From: a virus
DNA length: 22,765 nt
Virus record (IMG/VR): IMGVR_UViG_3300043331_000668
Span: 1-22,765 of that record
Reading direction: 5' to 3' (one strand)
Position 1 is the first letter of the stretch, and every line of letters starts with the position of its first letter. A program made the translations under genes and the position numbers. Under the pieces are notes generated by a model. It did no database searches. It was not told the origin of the DNA and saw only the letters and a program-made list of their open reading frames with translations. Positions 20,385-22,765 of the stretch are shown one piece after another.

Positions 20385-20614
20385 CAGCCCTCCATCTCCG
20401 GGTCTGAGCGAGCCGCTTGCGGGCTCAGCGCCTTGGCTAACTCGGGCCAGTTGGTGGGCTTGTTCAGGCGCTCGTCGAGCAGGTCATGGATGGCGAGGAG
20501 GGCGTAGCCCACCCCAACCATTGCCACGGTGGGCCCGGCGTCCGGCCCGGACCCCCAATGGGTCCGGGCCGAGCCGAGCACGCTCTCGGCGTTCTTGCGG
20601 TAGACGCTGGTCAT
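20384..20614 (-). CDS. Small actinophage hypothetical protein
   Basis: 76 residues from the ATG at 20614, which overlaps the previous stop. VGVGYALLAIHDLLDERL is a helix pattern common in small actinophage proteins. The coding sequence contains a perfect 11-base inverted repeat (see hairpin at 20544-20570). Longer start at 20644 rejected because it would overlap the previous gene heavily. Confidence 0.7.
   Translation of the reverse strand: MTSVYRKNAESVLGSARTHWGSGPDAGPTVAMVGVGYALLAIHDLLDERLNKPTNWPELAKALSPQAARSDPEMEG
20544..20570. repeat. Perfect intragenic inverted repeat (11-base stem)
   Basis: GGCCCGGACCC (20544-20554), loop CCAAT, GGGTCCGGGCC (20560-20570), inside the 20384-20614 coding region. 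Confidence 0.75.
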
Positions 20615-20793
20615 GCCCCCTGCTCCAACCAGTCGTTGAGCCAATTACGCAGGCTGCGCACTTCCTTGCGAGACAGCACGTGGGTGCGCGATCCACTGCC
20701 GTCGGTGTAGAGCACCGCCAGCTCGGCTTCGGTAGCGGTCTCGCGCAGGGCCAAAGTGTTGGACTCGGCACTCACGCTGTACCAGCTGGTCAC
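20611..20793 (-). CDS. Small hypothetical protein
   Basis: 60 residues from GTG at 20793 (GTGA overlap). Two parts: beta-like ELAVLYTDGSGSRTHVL and a C-terminal helix KEVRSLRNWLNDWLEQ. Unknown. Confidence 0.65.
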   Translation of the reverse strand: MTSWYSVSAESNTLALRETATEAELAVLYTDGSGSRTHVLSRKEVRSLRNWLNDWLEQGA

Positions 20794-21134
20794 CCCGCTT
20801 CCTCCTCATCTTGGGGCTCAGCGAAGTTGAGGCTCCGCCCCCGATCGAGCAGCTCGACGAAGTGGGCGTGGAGCTTGTCCCCCACCGACCACTCCTTGCC
20901 CTGGCACTCACCGCAGCGGCAGACAACGACCTCGGGGTCGGCCAGCAACGCCGCGACGAAGATCTCCCGGTGCTCCCACGGCTGCTCGACGGCGGCTGCG
21001 AGCAGCCGAATCCCGGCCGCGGCCTCGGCCGTCTCGCCGAAGTCGGGCAGCACGCTGAGTACCCGCCCGCACTGGAACACCACCATCGTGGCGACGTTCT
21101 CGTGATCCTCCCACCATTTCGAGTTGATAATCAC
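20790..21134 (-). CDS. Hypothetical protein with central Cys pair
   Basis: 114 residues from GTG at 21134 after AGAAAGGGACAGCG. VVVCRCGECQGKEW is a compact Cys cluster (CxCxxC). The N-terminal half is beta-like (TMVVFQCGRVLSVL) then helical (ETAEAAAGIRLLAAAV). Unknown function; regularly spaced within the operon. Confidence 0.7.
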   Translation of the reverse strand: MIINSKWWEDHENVATMVVFQCGRVLSVLPDFGETAEAAAGIRLLAAAVEQPWEHREIFVAALLADPEVVVCRCGECQGKEWSVGDKLHAHFVELLDRGRSLNFAEPQDEEEAG

Positions 21135-21346
21135 CGCTGTCCCTTTCTGTTGGTTGGTGGACGCTCGCCCAAATCGGGCACGATCACCCGCGTCCGGGGG
21201 TGTTTCTTGCGCGCCTCACGGCGTGCGGCCTCGTAGTCCGGCCAGCGCGCGTCGAGAGGGGTGTGCGTGATCACACACCCCTCTCGCGACGCCACGGCCA
21301 GGTAGCTCTTGTGCTTGTCCAGCCGAATGACGCACACGTACTTCAT
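21131..21346 (-). CDS. Small basic hypothetical protein
   Basis: 71 residues from ATG (ATGA overlap). MKYVCVIRLDKHKSYLAVA, a beta hairpin, is followed by REGCVITHTPL, then a basic helix EAARREARKKHPRTRVI. It contains a perfect 13-base inverted repeat in its coding sequence (21253-21286). Confidence 0.68.
   Translation of the reverse strand: MKYVCVIRLDKHKSYLAVASREGCVITHTPLDARWPDYEAARREARKKHPRTRVIVPDLGERPPTNRKGQR
21253..21286. repeat. Perfect intragenic inverted repeat (13-base stem)
   Basis: CGAGAGGGGTGTG (21253-21265), 8-base loop with TGATCA, CACACCCCTCTCG (21274-21286). Confidence 0.8.
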
Positions 21347-21477
21347 GACGTGGGCCCCTCCTCCGGCGGGCAGTCATCGCAGTACAGGTGCGCGCCGTGC
21401 TCGTCGAGCACCTGGTAGCAGTCCTCCTCTGTAACCTCCCGGCCACAGTGGTCGCACCGCCCGATCACCTCGTTCAC
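21343..21477 (-). CDS. Tiny zinc-ribbon protein
   Basis: 44 residues from GTG at 21477, coupled on both sides (GTGA, ATGA). CDHCGREVTEEDCYQVLDEH then YCDDC, that is CxxC and CxxC with 24 residues between, a standard zinc ribbon spacing. Acidic overall. Similar short proteins recur throughout the window. Confidence 0.72.
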   Translation of the reverse strand: MNEVIGRCDHCGREVTEEDCYQVLDEHGAHLYCDDCPPEEGPTS

Positions 21478-21695
21478 TGGCTCTCCTCCCGCAGCTCTCC
21501 CAGCTCCTGCACCATCCGCCCGAGCAACTGGGCGCAGGCCGTGATGCCCTCGCCCAGCTCGGCCATCGTCCGGGCCAGCATCTCGTAGCCGTCACCGAGC
21601 GCCGCCAGGCGCGCGACCATGTTGTCCAGTCGCGCCCCCAGCAGCTCGGCGTCGGCGTCCAAGCGAGCCAGCCGCCTGATTTCTGCCGCGCTCAC
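21474..21695 (-). CDS. Helical/coiled-coil protein
   Basis: 73 residues from GTG at 21695 (GTGA overlap); ATG at 21707 is an alternative. Long heptad-like helix with regular Leu and Ala (RRLARLDADAELLGARLDNM, then LARTMAELGEGITACAQLL). Likely an oligomer or small adaptor. Function unknown. Confidence 0.65.
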   Translation of the reverse strand: MSAAEIRRLARLDADAELLGARLDNMVARLAALGDGYEMLARTMAELGEGITACAQLLGRMVQELGELREESQ

Positions 21696-21868
21696 TCGCC
21701 GGTCCATTCGCCGTCCAGGTCGATCAACAGCCACCCGGTGCTGGTGCACAGGGCGAAGTCGTTGAAGGCGTCCGGCCCGAAGAACTGGCCTTCGGGCAGG
21801 TGCACCGCCACCGGCATCTCCTGGTCGTAGCGCGAGAGCGCCTCGACCAGGTCGGCCACGGTGATCAT
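21692..21868 (-). CDS. Small acidic protein
   Basis: 58 residues from ATG at 21868. TVADLVEALSRYDQEMPVAV has a helix-strand layout like small beta-alpha domains seen in phage proteins, then TGWLLIDLDGEWTGE. Unknown function. Confidence 0.68.
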   Translation of the reverse strand: MITVADLVEALSRYDQEMPVAVHLPEGQFFGPDAFNDFALCTSTGWLLIDLDGEWTGE

Positions 21869-22053
21869 GCCAGACACCTCCGGCACGTCACCCCTGCGTA
21901 GTCGTCCGTGCGCGCCCGTTGCCACGGGGCGTGCGGCTGGTCCCAACGGATTGACAGCCCGCAAGCCGTCATCATCAGGACCATCTGGCCGCCGCCCTCC
22001 AGCACCGCACGGTGGACGACGCCGCGTTCGCCGCGGCGCAGTAACCACCTCAT
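21865..22053 (-). CDS. Small Cys-containing protein
   Basis: 62 residues, ATGA overlap on its stop side. N-terminus basic (MRWLLRRGERG), middle ACGLSIRWD, C-terminus GVTCRRCLA with a CxxC one residue from the end. A partial zinc site completed with C32 is plausible. Unknown function. Confidence 0.65.
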   Translation of the reverse strand: MRWLLRRGERGVVHRAVLEGGGQMVLMMTACGLSIRWDQPHAPWQRARTDDYAGVTCRRCLA

Positions 22054-22057
22054 TTCG

Positions 22058-22321
22058 TCATCCCTTCTCTTTGCACAGCGGGCACTTGCGAGCGTGCCCG
22101 CCCTGGTTCTTCAACTGCCGCTCTCGCACGCGGCTGCCCTCCCACGTCCGGGCCAGCGTCCAGCTGATCCCGGCCGCCGCCACATGGCGGAGGAGGTTGG
22201 CTCCGGCGGCGGTGCCGTGATAGGCCAGCCGCCGGTCGAGGTTCCCCGGCCCCGCCCACCCCATGTAGTGGCGGGCGTGGCCGAAGGGCCGCTCGAAATG
22301 TAAGAGGTACACGGTTCCCAT
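22058..22321 (-). CDS. GIY-YIG-like nuclease-fold protein
   Basis: 87 residues from ATG at 22321. VYLLHFERP, then ARHYMGWAGPG, LDRRLAYHG, and WTLARTWEGSRVRERQLKN fit a minimal GIY-YIG fold: Tyr in VYL, Tyr-x-Gly in HYMG, Arg in LDRRL, and a Glu in RERQLK as candidate metal ligand. It ends in a CPLC knuckle. This is a familiar actinobacterial/phage family. Whether it cuts DNA is unproven, since the second motif deviates from the classical one. Confidence 0.68.
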   Translation of the reverse strand: MGTVYLLHFERPFGHARHYMGWAGPGNLDRRLAYHGTAAGANLLRHVAAAGISWTLARTWEGSRVRERQLKNQGGHARKCPLCKEKG

Positions 22322-22563
22322 CACGGCCGCTCCACGTCGATGCGCTGGTCGGCGTGGAAGGTCCAGTGCCGCGTCTTCCGACCGGCCCCGAACCCCTTGG
22401 TGATCCGTCCGCTGATGCGGACGGCCCCGAGGGGCCACACGGCCTTGTCGTTGGCGACCACCGGGTTGAGCTCGACGGCGTCGATCTCGATCACTTCGGT
22501 GCCGCTGACCCAGCGGTCACCGCGCCGGAGCTCGGTGACCGGATGTTCCCAGAGCGTGATCAC
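22321..22563 (-). CDS. Small hypothetical protein
   Basis: 80 residues from GTG at 22563, coupled to both neighbours (GTGA and TGATG). Beta-rich: RWVSGTEVIEIDAVELN, AVWPLGAVRISGRITKGFG, HWTFHAD. Possibly a small barrel. Unknown. Confidence 0.68.
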   Translation of the reverse strand: MITLWEHPVTELRRGDRWVSGTEVIEIDAVELNPVVANDKAVWPLGAVRISGRITKGFGAGRKTRHWTFHADQRIDVERP

Positions 22564-22765
22564 AGGTCACCCGCCCATCCGGCGCGCCGGTAGGTGATGT
22601 GGACGTCGAGGTCGACGGTCAGCCGGACGTACTCGACGAGGTGGTCCCGGCAATAGGCCAGGTCGACCGGCTCCCCGTCTTCGGTGCCGACGATGGTGTA
22701 GCTGGCGTCGGTGTCACAGCTCAGTAGGGGCCCAAAGGTGAACGAGCACTGCTCGGGCCGTTGAT
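22560..22765 (-). CDS. Hypothetical protein, 5'-truncated by window edge
   Basis: The last 68 codons before a TGA at 22560-22562. No start codon is visible; the gene continues beyond the window. PEQCSFTFGPLLSC, then YTIVGTEDGEPVDLAYCRDHLVEYVRL show paired Cys and His residues that could bind zinc. Overlaps the next gene by GTGA. Function unknown. Confidence 0.6.
   Translation of the reverse strand, partial: QRPEQCSFTFGPLLSCDTDASYTIVGTEDGEPVDLAYCRDHLVEYVRLTVDLDVHITYRRAGWAGDL

Noticed and set aside
1-22765. tRNA or rRNA genes, integrase, attachment sites
   Set aside because: I saw no cloverleaf with CCA-end-like and T-loop sequence, no tyrosine or serine recombinase motifs, and no direct repeat pair suitable as att site.

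Overview
The window looks like part of a double-stranded DNA bacteriophage (or integrated prophage) of a high-GC actinobacterium. By eye the DNA is about two-thirds GC, with frequent GTG starts. Most genes are tiny and overlap their neighbours by 1, 4 or 8 bases (ATGA, GTGA, TAGTG, TGATG junctions). Many encode small CxxC zinc-knuckle proteins of the kind typical of the early or accessory arm of actinophages. No tail, capsid, portal, terminase, integrase, tRNA or CRISPR array is visible. The extreme left end carries a truncated HNH endonuclease.

Layout. (1) 1-240: end of an HNH gene on +. (2) 241-1424: two minus-strand genes with DNA-binding character. (3) 1425-1559: divergent promoter region. 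(4) 1560-7340: a rightward, translationally coupled operon. It starts with small regulatory and zinc-binding genes and ends with ParB-like domain, TET/JBP-type 2-oxoglutarate/Fe(II) dioxygenase, aGPT-Pplase-type amino acid:DNA transferase, dual-specificity phosphatase and P-loop DNA-base kinase. (5) 7302-12107: a leftward operon of small hypothetical proteins, including two single-span membrane proteins, a lipoprotein, a third membrane protein, several zinc-binding proteins and a winged-helix-like protein. (6) 12221-14521: leftward AAA+ ATPase, a double helix-turn-helix protein and a coiled-coil-like protein. (7) About 14591-16862: 2.27 kb without a credible gene, built of degenerate C-rich repeats. 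I count 33 copies of CCTTGC on the + strand, with strong C-over-G skew. (8) 16863-18205 and 18357-22765: more leftward operons of small actinophage-type proteins, ending in a gene cut by the window edge.

The highlight is the 3.7-7.3 kb cassette. The expected chemistry, from families defined in published work on phage base hypermodification, is: oxidation of a pyrimidine methyl group to hydroxymethyl (TET/JBP protein), phosphorylation of that hydroxymethyl on DNA (kinase), and displacement of the phosphate by an amino acid or amine (aGPT-Pplase protein). The phosphatase between transferase and kinase is an unusual partner and might remove or proofread the phosphate intermediate. No cytosine methyltransferase is visible, so whether the substrate is 5-methylcytosine or thymine cannot be decided here.

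Regulation appears modular. Several promoter-proximal genes share a leader made of a GC-rich stem-loop, a TAARCT box, a GTCAAGTGACG element or another inverted repeat, and a GAAAGGAAC ribosome-binding site. This resembles in style the stoperators and start-associated sequences of mycobacteriophages. The second highlight is the large C-rich repeat block, whose function I cannot name.
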